The notes under the pieces were generated by a model. The model made no database searches and had not been told where the DNA came from. It worked only from the letters and a program-made list of their open reading frames with translations. From Bacteroidales bacterium (lineage in GTDB: Bacteria; Bacteroidota; Bacteroidia; Bacteroidales; PUMT01), in contig SLCF01000002.1 in the NCBI GenBank assembly GCA_007125955.1, positions 19,133-83,132 on the forward strand: 64,000 nt of DNA, given 5' to 3'. Below are positions 62,904 through 64,000 of the stretch, one piece after another; the stretch's first letter is position 1, and each line of letters opens with the position of its first letter. Made by a program: the position numbers and the translations under genes.

Positions 62904-64000
62904 TTCGGTACTGTGAATTTAAATATACTTCCCATCCCCGGTGTGCTTTCAGCCCATATCCTGCCACCGTTCTTTTCAACAAATTCCTTTGAAAGGGCAA
63001 GGCCGAGACCTGTACCTTTTTCATCCTGGGTTCCCTTCTTGGACACATTATAATCCAGGCTGAACAACTTTTTAATTTCCCCCTTCTCTATACCCGTACC
63101 GTTATCTTTTACCGACACCTCAATAAACCCCCTGTCTTCCTTTGAAGAAAGCTCAACCCTGCCTCCAGTTGCGGTGAATTTTATTGAATTGCTCAGGAGG
63201 TTCCTTATCACGGTCGAAAAAAGATTTTCATCGGCAAAAACTGAGTGGCTCTCCTTTATATTATTCTTAACCTTAATATTCTTCCTTTCAGAGTGTATCT
63301 GAAGGGCCTGAACCACTTCGTCAGATACCTCTTTCAGACTGAACCAGCCTGGATCGAAATCGATGCTGCCTGTCTGGCTCCTTGACCACTGAAGGAGGTT
63401 TTCCAACAGCTGGTAAAGATTCTGTGCTGATTTATGTATTATATCAACATAGGTCTTTATCTCTTCTTTTGAAAATTCATCAATATTTTGTGAGAGCATT
63501 TCGGTGAATCCCAGGAGGGCGTTGAACGGATTCCTAAGGTCGTGCGCAATAATCGAGAAAAACCTGTCCTTAGTGGCACCGAGTTTTTTCAGAATCTGTT
63601 CTGTTTCTGAGAGCTCATGATTTATCTTTTTAAGCTCTCTGTTTTTCTGCTCCAGTAGCTTTATAGACCTCTTCTTATAAAGATACAACCTGTATACTAA
63701 AAAAATCATCAATATCAGAAGCAGTGTCAGGCCGGCAAGAAAAAGCTGCATTGTTCTCTGCCGCTCAAGCCTCAATTCCTGAAGTTCATAATCATTCTGA
63801 AGAATCTCCAGCTCCTTTATACGATTTTCCGATTCATGCCTGATCTGAAGCTCTCCTATTACATCCCTTGACTCCCTTGTATATATATTCTCCCTGTATT
63901 CATCAAACAGCTTACGGTATTTAAGTGCTTCGGCAAACTCATTCCTGAGCGCATGCAAGTCTGCCCTGAACTCGTAGTTCTCTTTGATTATCTCCCTGGC
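62900..64000 (-). CDS. Sensor histidine kinase, partial (N-terminus off the window)
   Basis: TM, H-box FFSIIAHDLRNPF, NLLSNSIKFT, DNGTGIEKGEI, GTGLGLALSKEFVEKNGG; frame stays open to the window end. Confidence 0.92.
   Translation of the reverse strand, partial: AREIIKENYEFRADLHALRNEFAEALKYRKLFDEYRENIYTRESRDVIGELQIRHESENRIKELEILQNDYELQELRLERQRTMQLFLAGLTLLLILMIFLVYRLYLYKKRSIKLLEQKNRELKKINHELSETEQILKKLGATKDRFFSIIAHDLRNPFNALLGFTEMLSQNIDEFSKEEIKTYVDIIHKSAQNLYQLLENLLQWSRSQTGSIDFDPGWFSLKEVSDEVVQALQIHSERKNIKVKNNIKESHSVFADENLFSTVIRNLLSNSIKFTATGGRVELSSKEDRGFIEVSVKDNGTGIEKGEIKKLFSLDYNVSKKGTQDEKGTGLGLALSKEFVEKNGGRIWAESTPGMGSIFKFTVPK

Overview
This window looks like Bacteroidetes (Bacteroidales/Marinilabiliales-like) core chromosome. 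The evidence is a fused lpxC-fabZ, a PASTA-type FtsI, TAnnTTTG -7 promoter boxes and the gene order sigma54 regulator-lptE-TPR-secG-groES-groEL. I read about 43 protein genes: a dcw cell-wall cluster (murD partial, mraY, murE, ftsI, ftsL-like, rsmH, mraZ), a two-gene acyltransferase pair (probable glycine/ornithine-type aminolipid synthesis), groESL/secG/lptE, a complete suf Fe-S operon with queG at its end, infB-nusA-rimP, lpxD-lpxC/fabZ-lpxA, two AbgT-type transporters, and two tandem TPR histidine kinases. I found no tRNA, rRNA, CRISPR array, transposon or phage module. The two strongest anomalies are: (1) sufB is interrupted by one in-frame TAA at a normally Tyr codon, with conserved and catalytically important sequence continuing in the same frame after it; (2) the TPR histidine kinase at 60813-62903 has Asn where the phosphoacceptor His of the H-box should be (FFSIIANDLKNPF), while the neighbouring kinase has an intact H-box. 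I see no convincing new multi-gene system. Most other findings are regulatory-scale structures (palindromes, terminators, UTR hairpins) and family-level oddities.
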